From Pseudooctadecabacter sp. (lineage in GTDB: Bacteria; Pseudomonadota; Alphaproteobacteria; Rhodobacterales; Rhodobacteraceae), in the NCBI GenBank assembly GCA_020628265.1, contig JAHDFG010000123.1:1-6365 (forward strand): DNA of 6,365 nucleotides, given 5' to 3'. The position numbers and the translations under genes were made by a program. Below, in pieces: positions 1 to 5,398 of the stretch (within the stretch, counting starts at the first letter, position 1; the number at the start of each line of letters is the position of its first letter). The notes under the pieces were generated by a model, which had not been told where the DNA came from, ran no database searches, and saw nothing but the letters and a program-made list of their open reading frames with translations.

Positions 1-85
1 GATTTGTCCTAAGCTGCATGGGCCGCGTCCTTACCCGTTCTGGCGGCAACAACAACATCCGAACGGGATCGAGGAGGGCCATTGC
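1..85. other. Upstream region with a 7-bp inverted repeat; 3' end of an unseen gene possible
   Basis: This stretch precedes the first gene. CCCGTTC at 34-40 and GAACGGG at 61-67 are perfect inverted repeats separated by 20 bases, so a 7-bp stem could form just before the ribosome binding site at 71-78. No T-run follows, so it is not a standard terminator. In frame 1 a TAA lies at 10-12 and may end a preceding gene, while frame 3 stays open until the TGA at 96-98; too little is present to decide which, if either, is coding. I see no convincing -35/-10 pair here, so the first gene may belong to an operon that begins left of the window. Confidence 0.4.
71..78 (+). promoter_or_regulatory. Strong ribosome binding site of the 8-oxoguanine deaminase gene
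   Basis: GAGGAGGG at 71-78 lies 7 bases before the ATG at 86. The same frame is open back to the window edge but contains no ATG, GTG or TTG codon before 86. This site therefore fixes the start of the first gene at 86. Confidence 0.85.
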
Positions 86-1420
86 ATGGCTGTTTTGATC
101 AAGGGCGCGCGGAGCATTCTGACGATGAATGACGCCCGTGCGGAACTTCAGGATGCCGATATTCTGATCGAGGGTGGCGAAATTCGTGCCATCGGGCAGG
201 GGCTGATCGCAGAAGACGCAGAGATTGTTCAGGCAGAGGGCTGCGTTGTCACGCCGGGCTTGGTCAACACGCACCACCACCTTTATCAAACGTTGACCCG
301 CGCGGTGCCGGGCGGACAGGATGCGCTTCTGTTTGGCTGGTTGCAGACGCTCTACCCTATCTGGGCGCGCTTCGGACCTGAGGAAATGTTCGTCTCCGCC
401 CAAATCGGGCTTGCAGAGCTGGCCTTGTCGGGCTGCACGCTGACGTCGGACCACCTGTACCTTTACCCAAACGGCGCGCGGCTGGATGATACGATTGCAG
501 CCGCGGCTGAGGTCGGGCTGCGGTTTCATCCGACACGTGGTGCGATGAGCATCGGAGAGAGCGACGGCGGCCTGCCGCCTGACAGTCTGGTCGAACGGGA
601 AGCAGACATTCTGGAAGATTGTATCCGCGTCATTGACGCCCATCATGACGCGTCCGAAGGGGCTATGGTGCGGGTGGGGGTCGCCCCTTGTTCGCCGTTT
701 TCGGTCAGTCGGGAGCTGATGCGGGATGCCGCGACCTTGGCGCGCGACAAAGGCGTGATGTTGCACACCCATTTGGCGGAAAATGACGAGGATATTGCCT
801 ATAGCGAGGCGCAGTTTGGCTGCAGGCCCGGTCAATATGCCGAGGATCTGGGATGGACGGGCCCCGATGTCTGGCATGCCCATTGTGTGAAGCTGGACGG
901 GCAGGAGATTGATCTTTTTGCCAGATCGCAGACGGGTGTCGCCCATTGCCCTTGTTCGAATTGCAGGCTGGGGTCAGGGATCGCGCCTGTACGTGCGATG
1001 CGGGATGCGGGTGTGCCTGTCGGCCTTGGTGTGGACGGATCGGCCAGCAATGATGCAGGATCCCTGATCGGGGAAGCGCGTCAGACCATGTTGCTGCAAA
1101 GAGTTGCCAACGGCGCTGACGCCATGTCCGCCCGCGAGGCGCTGGAGATTGCGACGCGGGGCGGGGCAGAGGTTTTGGGGCGTGACGATTGCGGTCAAAT
1201 CGCAGTGGGCAAGCGCGCGGATATCGCCATTTGGGATGCCTCCGGCGTGGAAGCTGCGGGCTCTTGGGACCCTGCGGCGCTGCTGCTTGCGGGACCAACC
1301 CGTGTGCGCGATCTTTTCGTCGAAGGACGGCGGATTGTCGCCGCAGGCCAAGTCGTTAGCTTTGATTTAGGAAAAGCCATTGTAAGGCAGGGTCAGTTGG
1401 TTGCACGGTTGCAAGGCTAA
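86..1420 (+). CDS. 8-oxoguanine deaminase-type amidohydrolase
   Basis: A 444-residue cytoplasmic metal-dependent hydrolase of the amidohydrolase superfamily (COG0402), most like the 8-oxoguanine deaminase group typified by Pseudomonas aeruginosa PA0142. That group deaminates 8-oxoguanine to urate and ammonia. Visible features are an N-terminal beta domain (1-60), then NTHHHLYQ (61-68) supplying the paired metal histidines H63 and H65, HTHLAE (227-232) with the metal histidine and catalytic glutamate E232, WHAHC (263-267) with a third histidine, and GLGVDGSASND (313-323) with the conserved aspartate D317. The stretch HCPCSNCRLGSG (287-298) matches the substrate loop of this subgroup but carries extra cysteines. 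Length and both ends are normal for the family. The related chlorohydrolase/hydroxyatrazine hydrolase enzymes (AtzB/TrzN-like) share all these motifs, so the exact substrate is inferred. A guanine deaminase nearby on the other strand supports a purine role. The next gene starts 27 bp downstream and is probably co-transcribed. Confidence 0.85.
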   Translation: MAVLIKGARSILTMNDARAELQDADILIEGGEIRAIGQGLIAEDAEIVQAEGCVVTPGLVNTHHHLYQTLTRAVPGGQDALLFGWLQTLYPIWARFGPEEMFVSAQIGLAELALSGCTLTSDHLYLYPNGARLDDTIAAAAEVGLRFHPTRGAMSIGESDGGLPPDSLVEREADILEDCIRVIDAHHDASEGAMVRVGVAPCSPFSVSRELMRDAATLARDKGVMLHTHLAENDEDIAYSEAQFGCRPGQYAEDLGWTGPDVWHAHCVKLDGQEIDLFARSQTGVAHCPCSNCRLGSGIAPVRAMRDAGVPVGLGVDGSASNDAGSLIGEARQTMLLQRVANGADAMSAREALEIATRGGAEVLGRDDCGQIAVGKRADIAIWDASGVEAAGSWDPAALLLAGPTRVRDLFVEGRRIVAAGQVVSFDLGKAIVRQGQLVARLQG

Positions 1421-1447
1421 AGCATTGGTTCGCGAGGGAGTAAGGCA

Positions 1448-1933
1448 ATGAGATTTGGTATCGTAATGTTGGCGTGTCTGGCAACATTGACCGCTTGTAC
1501 GGTGACGATGGTTCCGGCACCAACGAATGGGGTCGGGCCGCAAAGCCCAATTTCCGGGACCGCCCTGAATGCAAATTTCGGCCAACTGCTGAATGCAGAA
1601 AGGGCGAGGGTGGGGCTCAGACCAGTCTCGGCCAATGGCACTCTAGAGAGGATCGCGGCAGGCCATGCTCTGGACATGGAACAGCGGAATTTCTTCTCCC
1701 ATACCTCGTCTGATGGTCGCACGCTGGGCCAGCGTACACGCGCAGGTGGGTACGGATTCTGTTCGGTTGCCGAGAACATCGCGCGCGGTCAACGCAACGT
1801 GGAGGAGGTCCATCAGTCATGGATGACCTCCGTTGATCACCGCGCCAACAACCTGTCGGGCAGTGTGACGGAATACGGATTGGCCCGCGTCGATGACACC
1901 TGGGTTTTGGTTCTGGCCTCGGGCGGCTGTTAG
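1448..1933 (+). CDS. CAP/SCP-domain (PR-1-like) lipoprotein
   Basis: A 161-residue exported protein with a single CAP domain, a family whose bacterial roles are mostly unknown. The N-terminus is a short signal peptide (MRFG then a hydrophobic stretch) ending in a lipobox, LTAC at 14-17, so Cys17 is probably lipidated and the protein membrane-anchored. LAC at 8-10 is a less likely alternative. CAP landmarks are present in order: LLNAERARVGLRPV (47-60), AAGHALDM with H73 (70-77), FFSHTSSDG with H85 (82-90), VAENIARG with E109 (107-114), and SWMTSVDHRANNL with H131 (124-136). The histidines and glutamate form the usual CAP cavity. Cys105 and the C-terminal residue Cys161 could form a disulfide in the periplasm. 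The start is supported by GAGGGAG at 1434-1440, 7 bases before the ATG. The gene lies 27 bp after the deaminase, and its TAG stop overlaps the stop of guaD on the other strand. The family call is firm; the function is unknown. Confidence 0.85.
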   Translation: MRFGIVMLACLATLTACTVTMVPAPTNGVGPQSPISGTALNANFGQLLNAERARVGLRPVSANGTLERIAAGHALDMEQRNFFSHTSSDGRTLGQRTRAGGYGFCSVAENIARGQRNVEEVHQSWMTSVDHRANNLSGSVTEYGLARVDDTWVLVLASGGC

Positions 1934-3225
1934 GCGGTCTTTACCGGCTGTCCCGCCACGTATACCTGCGCGACGGCTCGGTCGTCGCCCATCATGATCG
2001 TCGGGAACAGGGCTTCCCAAAGCGTGTCCGCACGCATGCTGCGCTGGGCAATTGCGGGCGTTGAGGCAAGGTCGATCACGGTCAGATCCGCCGTAGCCCC
2101 TACACTCAAGGACCCGATTTTTCCGCCCATATGAAGCGCACGGGCGGACCCTTCGGTTGCCAACCACATCAGTTGGGCTGGATGCAGGGCAGTGCCGCGC
2201 AACTGGGCCAGCTCATAGGCAGCCGCCATCGTCCGCAGCATTGAAAACGATGACCCGCCGCCGGTGTCCGTGGCCAGCCCTACCGATAATCCACGGGCCT
2301 TCAGTCCCGCCATATCGAACAGCCCCGATCCGATGAAGGTGTTGGACGTGGGGCAGTGAACGACTGCTGCACCTACTTCGGCCAATCTGTCGATCTCACG
2401 CGCCTCCAGATGGATGGCGTGGCCATAAAGGCCGCGTTCGCCCAGCAAACCGTGTGCTTCATAAGTGTCCAGATAGTCGCGGGCGTCCGGGTACAGGTCG
2501 CGCACCCAGTCAATTTCATCAAGCTGCTCGCTCAGATGGGTCTGCATCAGGCAATCGGGATGGGCCTGCCAAAGCGCGCCCAATGCTTCCAGTTGCTCAG
2601 GCGTGGAAGTGGGGGAGAAGCGCGGGGTGATCGCATAGGACGCGCGCCCCTTGCCATGCCACTTGTCCAGCAGGGCCTTGCTGTCGTCATAAGCCGATTG
2701 CGCCGTGTCCCGCAGCCCGTCCGGCGCATTGCGGTCCATGCAGGTCTTGCCGCCGACAACGGCCATCCCACGCGCGGCCGCAGCGCCAAAGAAGGCATCG
2801 ACGCTTTCGGGGTGGATCGTACAAAAACTGGTCAGGGTCGTTGTACCATGGGCAAGTGCCAGATCCAGCGTGCGACCTGCGACGTCATCTGCATAAGCGC
2901 GGTCGCCAAAGCGGGTCTCTTCGGGGAAGGTGTAGGTGTTCAGCCAGTCAATCAGCCGCTTGCCCCAAGAGGCCACGATGCCGGTTTGAGGGTAATGCAT
3001 ATGCGCATCGACAAAGCCTGCCGTGATCAGCGCGGTCCCGTGGTCCGTGACTTGGGCTGCCGGATACGCGGCTTGCAGATCGCTGGCCTCGCCCATGGCG
3101 GCGATGCGCCCGCCGCGGATTAGGACACCGCCGCGGCTGCTGATACGGGCGGCGTCCTCGGGCTGGACGTCGAAGGGGTCGGCGTCAAACGCAAGGGTCT
3201 GACCGATGAGGATGTGGTCTGTCAT
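1930..3225 (-). CDS. guaD: Guanine deaminase
   Basis: A 431-residue cytoplasmic zinc enzyme that converts guanine to xanthine and ammonia, the entry of guanine into purine breakdown. Family motifs are all present: GFVDAHMHYPQ (70-80) with metal histidines H75 and H77, TPRFSPTSTPEQL (200-212) typical of guanine deaminases with the substrate-binding arginine R202, QTHLSEQ (228-234) with H230 and the catalytic glutamate E233, YGHAIHL (267-273) with H269, HCPTSNTFIGSGLF (290-303), and ATDTGGGSSFSM (318-329) with the metal aspartate D320. Length is normal. The frame is open upstream to 3429, but that would overlap mgtE and lacks family similarity. The ATG at 3225 is chosen because AAGGGG (3230-3235) precedes it and MTDHILIGQTL is a typical family start. 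It is divergent from mgtE and convergent with the CAP lipoprotein gene, with overlapping stop codons. It probably acts with the 8-oxoguanine deaminase on the same locus in feeding the xanthine/urate route. Confidence 0.95.
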   Translation of the reverse strand: MTDHILIGQTLAFDADPFDVQPEDAARISSRGGVLIRGGRIAAMGEASDLQAAYPAAQVTDHGTALITAGFVDAHMHYPQTGIVASWGKRLIDWLNTYTFPEETRFGDRAYADDVAGRTLDLALAHGTTTLTSFCTIHPESVDAFFGAAAARGMAVVGGKTCMDRNAPDGLRDTAQSAYDDSKALLDKWHGKGRASYAITPRFSPTSTPEQLEALGALWQAHPDCLMQTHLSEQLDEIDWVRDLYPDARDYLDTYEAHGLLGERGLYGHAIHLEAREIDRLAEVGAAVVHCPTSNTFIGSGLFDMAGLKARGLSVGLATDTGGGSSFSMLRTMAAAYELAQLRGTALHPAQLMWLATEGSARALHMGGKIGSLSVGATADLTVIDLASTPAIAQRSMRADTLWEALFPTIMMGDDRAVAQVYVAGQPVKTA

Positions 3226-3229
3226 GCCG

Positions 3230-3235
3230 CCCCTT
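3230..3235 (-). promoter_or_regulatory. Ribosome binding site fixing the guaD start
   Basis: On the minus strand AAGGGG (the complement of 3230-3235) lies 4 bases before the ATG at 3225. It decides between this start and the longer open frame reaching 3429. Confidence 0.65.
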
Positions 3236-3283
3236 AAATCAGGCCCCAAGGGGGCGGTAAATTGCGAAATCGGGATTGATCCC

Positions 3284-3311
3284 TTGAGGGTCCACACCAG
3301 ATGGATATGGT
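3284..3311 (+). promoter_or_regulatory. Candidate mgtE promoter
   Basis: TTGAGG (3284-3289) and TATGGT (3306-3311) are separated by 16 bases and match the sigma-70 consensus at four positions each. Transcription would begin near 3318, leaving a short leader before the ribosome binding site. The -35 box overlaps the CCCTTGAGGG dyad, which could allow regulation. This is a weak match by eye only. Confidence 0.3.
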
Positions 3312-3323
3312 GCGCGCAAGGTC

Positions 3324-3328
3324 GAGGG
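3324..3328 (+). promoter_or_regulatory. Ribosome binding site fixing the mgtE start
   Basis: GAGGG at 3324-3328 lies 6 bases before the ATG at 3335. The frame is open further upstream to an ATG at 3206, inside guaD, but that extension lacks a comparable site and family similarity. Confidence 0.65.
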
Positions 3329-3334
3329 TCTGTC

Positions 3335-4711
3335 ATGTCTGATGTCATGGAAACGGTTGAAGAAGACAACGAAGGGTTGCCGCGCAATCTTGTCTCGTCC
3401 GTCGTCGATGCGGTGGATCTTGGCGACAAGTCCGCCCTTGATGATCTGCTGGACCCCCTGCACGCTGCTGATATTGCTGACCTTCTTGAGCAAATGGATC
3501 AGCGGGACCGCGCCTCTTTGCTGGCGCTTTGGAAAGGCGGGATGGACGGGGAAATCCTGTCCGAGCTGGGCGACGATTTGCGCGAAGAGGTCATTGACGC
3601 GCTCGGACCTGCCGAACTCGCCGAAGCCGTCCGTGAGCTGGAAAGCGACGACGTCGTCGATCTTGTGGAAGATCTGGACGAAGAGCAGCAGGAACAGGTT
3701 CTGGATGCTCTGGACGAAGGTGACCGCGTCGCCGTGGAAAAGGCGCTGGCCTATCCCGAGGAATCTGCCGGCCGCCTGATGCAGATGGAGGTCGTCCGCG
3801 CCCCGTCCCACTGGACTGTGGGCGAGGCGATTGATTTCTTGCGGGCGTCTGACGATCTGCCGGAACAATTCTACCACGTGATATTGGTCGACCCGCGCAT
3901 GAAACCCGTTGGGTACGTCACCCTCGGCCGCCTTCTTGGCACGCCCCGTCCGATCCACCTGACCGAACTGCTGGAACCCAGTTTCCGCACTTTCCGCGTC
4001 GATCAGGACGAAGAGGACGTGGCCTATGCGTTCAACCAATACCATCTGATCTCTGCTCCCGTCGTCGATGAAGACGACCGGCTGGTGGGCGTGATCACCA
4101 TCGACGATGCTATGATCGTGCTCGATGAAGAACACGAAGAAGACATCCTGCGTCTCGCCGGTGTGGACGGGGAATCGAGCCTGACAGACAAAGTGATCGC
4201 GACAACCAAACGCCGTTTTCCATGGCTGGCGGTGAACCTTGTGACCGCCATTCTGGCCTCGCTTGTGATTGCACTGTTTGAAGATGTGATCGCGGGGCTG
4301 GTCGCGCTGGCCGTGCTGATGCCCATCGTTGCATCCATGGGCGGCAATGCAGGCACCCAGTCCCTGACCGTCGCCGTGCGGTCCATCGCCACCAAGGATT
4401 TGACCGGCGCAAACGTCTGGCGCGTGATCCGACGAGAGGTTCTGGTGGGCTTGGTCAACGGGGTCGCGTTTGCCGTAGTCATGGGCATTGTCGGCTGGGT
4501 CTGGTTCGGTCAGCCCATGCTGGGTGTCGTTATTGCACTGGCCATGGTCATCAACATGGTGGTCGCCGGTCTGGCGGGCACAGCTATTCCGGTGATTTTG
4601 GACAAACTGGGCGTCGACCCCGCGCTCGCGTCTGGGGCCTTTGTGACCACGGTCACAGATGTCGTAGGCTTCTTCGCCTTCCTCGGCCTCGCTGCGGTGA
4701 TCCTGCTATGA
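3335..4711 (+). CDS. mgtE: Magnesium transporter/channel MgtE
   Basis: A 458-residue inner-membrane Mg2+ channel of the MgtE/SLC41 family, which works as a homodimer gated by Mg2+ bound to its cytoplasmic domains. Seen in order: an acidic MgtE N domain (about 25-145, rich in DDVVDLVEDLDEE-type repeats), two CBS domains (about 150-210 and 215-275, with PEESAGRLMQ at 141-150 and APVVDEDDRLVGVITIDDAM at 241-260), the linker motif RRFPWLAVN (293-301), and five hydrophobic segments starting near 298, 318, 370, 395 and 434. The family filter signature MPIVASMGGNAGTQS is at 329-343. In the last segment TTVTDVVGF carries D442, which aligns with the Mg2+-binding aspartate of the Thermus protein. Length is normal and nothing essential is missing. 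Its last bases overlap the folate cyclo-ligase start by ATGA (4708-4711), indicating translational coupling. No Mg2+-sensing M-box leader is visible, and the leader is too short for one. Confidence 0.95.
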   Translation: MSDVMETVEEDNEGLPRNLVSSVVDAVDLGDKSALDDLLDPLHAADIADLLEQMDQRDRASLLALWKGGMDGEILSELGDDLREEVIDALGPAELAEAVRELESDDVVDLVEDLDEEQQEQVLDALDEGDRVAVEKALAYPEESAGRLMQMEVVRAPSHWTVGEAIDFLRASDDLPEQFYHVILVDPRMKPVGYVTLGRLLGTPRPIHLTELLEPSFRTFRVDQDEEDVAYAFNQYHLISAPVVDEDDRLVGVITIDDAMIVLDEEHEEDILRLAGVDGESSLTDKVIATTKRRFPWLAVNLVTAILASLVIALFEDVIAGLVALAVLMPIVASMGGNAGTQSLTVAVRSIATKDLTGANVWRVIRREVLVGLVNGVAFAVVMGIVGWVWFGQPMLGVVIALAMVINMVVAGLAGTAIPVILDKLGVDPALASGAFVTTVTDVVGFFAFLGLAAVILL

Positions 4712-5262
4712 CCCTGCAGGAGCGTAAGGATGCCTCCCGCAAGGTGGCGTTTGCTGCCCGCAAGGCCGCCTATGACAGCGGCGTCGGTCATGCCGCTCAC
4801 TTGTCGTCGGTCCTGGCCGGCTACCGCGGCGTGCCGCTGGCAGGCTACGCGCAAATGCGCACGGAGTTGGACCCGACCCCCGCCATGGAAGAGGCCGCCG
4901 CCCACGGCCCCGTGGCACTTCCGGTGATCGAGGCTGCCGGAGAGCCGCTGAAATTCCGGCAGTGGACACCGGGGTGCGAGATGGTGCCCGGTGCTTTTGG
5001 CGCGGCCATTCCCGAGTCGGGCGACTGGATCACACCGGAAATTCTGATCGTGCCTTTGGTTGCTTTCTCCCGCGCGGGGGGACGCCTCGGCTACGGGGGC
5101 GGCTTTTATGATCGCACCTTGGAGGGGCTGCGGGCGGTCAAACCCACCCTCGCCATCGGGTTCGCCTTCGCGGCTCAGGAATTGAACGATCTGCCGCTGG
5201 AGCCCACCGACCAACCCCTCGATCTTATTGTGACCGAACGTGAGGTCATCGACGTCGTCTGA
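4708..5262 (+). CDS. ygfA: 5-formyltetrahydrofolate cyclo-ligase
   Basis: A 184-residue cytoplasmic enzyme (MTHFS family) that converts 5-formyl-THF to 5,10-methenyl-THF using Mg-ATP, recycling a folate form that inhibits one-carbon enzymes. The N-terminus has the usual basic helix with KDASRKVAFAARK (7-19). MRTELDPTPAM (50-60) corresponds to the substrate strand. VALPVI (69-74), LKFRQWTPG (81-89) and ILIVPLVAFSRAGGRLGYGGGFYDR (112-136 as separate family blocks) follow. The glycine-rich RLGYGGGFYDR (126-136) is the ATP/phosphate-binding signature. AFS replaces the more usual AFD at 119-121. LDLIVTE (171-177) closes the fold. It has no good Shine-Dalgarno; the ATGA overlap with mgtE implies translation by coupling. 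In many proteobacteria this gene sits beside the 6S RNA gene, but here the upstream neighbour is mgtE and the downstream gap does not look like 6S RNA. Confidence 0.93.
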   Translation: MTLQERKDASRKVAFAARKAAYDSGVGHAAHLSSVLAGYRGVPLAGYAQMRTELDPTPAMEEAAAHGPVALPVIEAAGEPLKFRQWTPGCEMVPGAFGAAIPESGDWITPEILIVPLVAFSRAGGRLGYGGGFYDRTLEGLRAVKPTLAIGFAFAAQELNDLPLEPTDQPLDLIVTEREVIDVV

Positions 5263-5293
5263 TCGCTTCTTTGGCTTTGAAATATCCCGGGGT

Positions 5294-5310
5294 CTGGGGT
5301 GGAACCCCAG
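5294..5310 (+). repeat. Hairpin 1: 7-bp perfect inverted repeat
   Basis: CTGGGGT (5294-5300), loop GGA, ACCCCAG (5304-5310). It lies 31 bp after the folate cyclo-ligase stop and immediately before a second, larger hairpin. No T-run follows, so an intrinsic terminator is not clear. The GC-rich GGGGTCTGGGG core resembles dispersed intergenic hairpins I recall from alphaproteobacterial genomes; that is memory, not a search. Confidence 0.7.
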
Positions 5311-5311
5311 C

Positions 5312-5340
5312 GGATCGGATGGGCTATGCCCATTCGATCC
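5312..5340 (+). repeat. Hairpin 2: 13-bp stem with one G-T pair
   Basis: Bases 5312-5324 pair with 5328-5340 around the 3-base loop TAT. All 13 pairs are Watson-Crick except one wobble (5318 with 5334). Only one base separates it from hairpin 1. The pair of stems could be a processing or stability element at the 3' end of the mgtE-ygfA transcript, a terminator without a T-run, or part of a small RNA or repeat element. The wobble breaks perfect symmetry, which points slightly to a structure acting in RNA rather than a DNA operator. Confidence 0.75.
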
Positions 5341-5362
5341 AGATAGACAACCGAGACGCCCC

Positions 5363-5391
5363 TTGTCATAGGCCCGTCATCTTGATCTACG
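5363..5391 (+). promoter_or_regulatory. Candidate promoter for the phosphoesterase gene (possibly leaderless)
   Basis: TTGTCA (5363-5368, five of six consensus bases) is followed after 17 bases by TCTACG (5386-5391, three of six). Transcription would start about 5397-5399, essentially at the ATG at 5399, so the mRNA could be leaderless. This fits the absence of a Shine-Dalgarno before that ATG. The -10 match is poor, so confidence is low. Confidence 0.35.
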
Positions 5392-5398
5392 AACACCC

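Larger units (their letters stand above)
3236..3334. promoter_or_regulatory. Divergent guaD/mgtE control region with small palindromes
   Basis: The space between the two divergent genes carries several short dyads. GCCCC/GGGGC pairs across a 3-base loop (3243-3255). GGGAT-TG-ATCCC at 3272-3283 is a perfect 5-bp dyad. CCCT-TG-AGGG at 3281-3290 overlaps it by three bases. CACC (3295-3298) is mirrored by GGTG (3309-3312). The overlapping dyads at 3272-3290 sit where a regulator controlling either gene could bind, but no known operator is recognised. No clear promoter for guaD was found on the minus strand. Confidence 0.35.

Noticed and set aside
9..98. Minus-strand open stretch ending at 9-11 with a plausible-looking protein tail
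   Set aside because: It is bounded by a stop at 99-101, giving at most 29 codons across the start and ribosome site of the first gene, so it is noise.
2356..3123. 255-codon open frame on the plus strand inside guaD
   Set aside because: It mirrors the guaD coding sequence, shows no family motif and has no convincing start site.
3206..3334. Upstream extension of mgtE to an ATG at 3206
   Set aside because: It overlaps guaD and its extra 43 residues do not resemble MgtE; GAGGG before the ATG at 3335 gives the normal start.
3226..3429. Upstream extension of guaD to 3429
   Set aside because: It overlaps mgtE coding sequence; the ATG at 3225 has a ribosome site and a family-typical N-terminus.
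3239..4135. 298-codon open frame on the minus strand inside mgtE
   Set aside because: It is antisense to a fully conserved MgtE protein, has no recognisable family and arises from GC-rich codon bias.
4510..5214. 234-codon minus-strand open frame across mgtE and the folate ligase
   Set aside because: It runs antisense to two well-supported genes and shows no recognisable domain.
5312..5340. Intrinsic terminator for the mgtE-ygfA operon
   Set aside because: The stem is strong but no T-run follows (AGATAGAC comes next), so a standard Rho-independent terminator cannot be claimed.
5263..5398. 6S RNA gene next to the folate cyclo-ligase
   Set aside because: The gap is 136 bp, shorter than usual 6S RNAs, and shows two separate short hairpins rather than one long rod with a central bubble.
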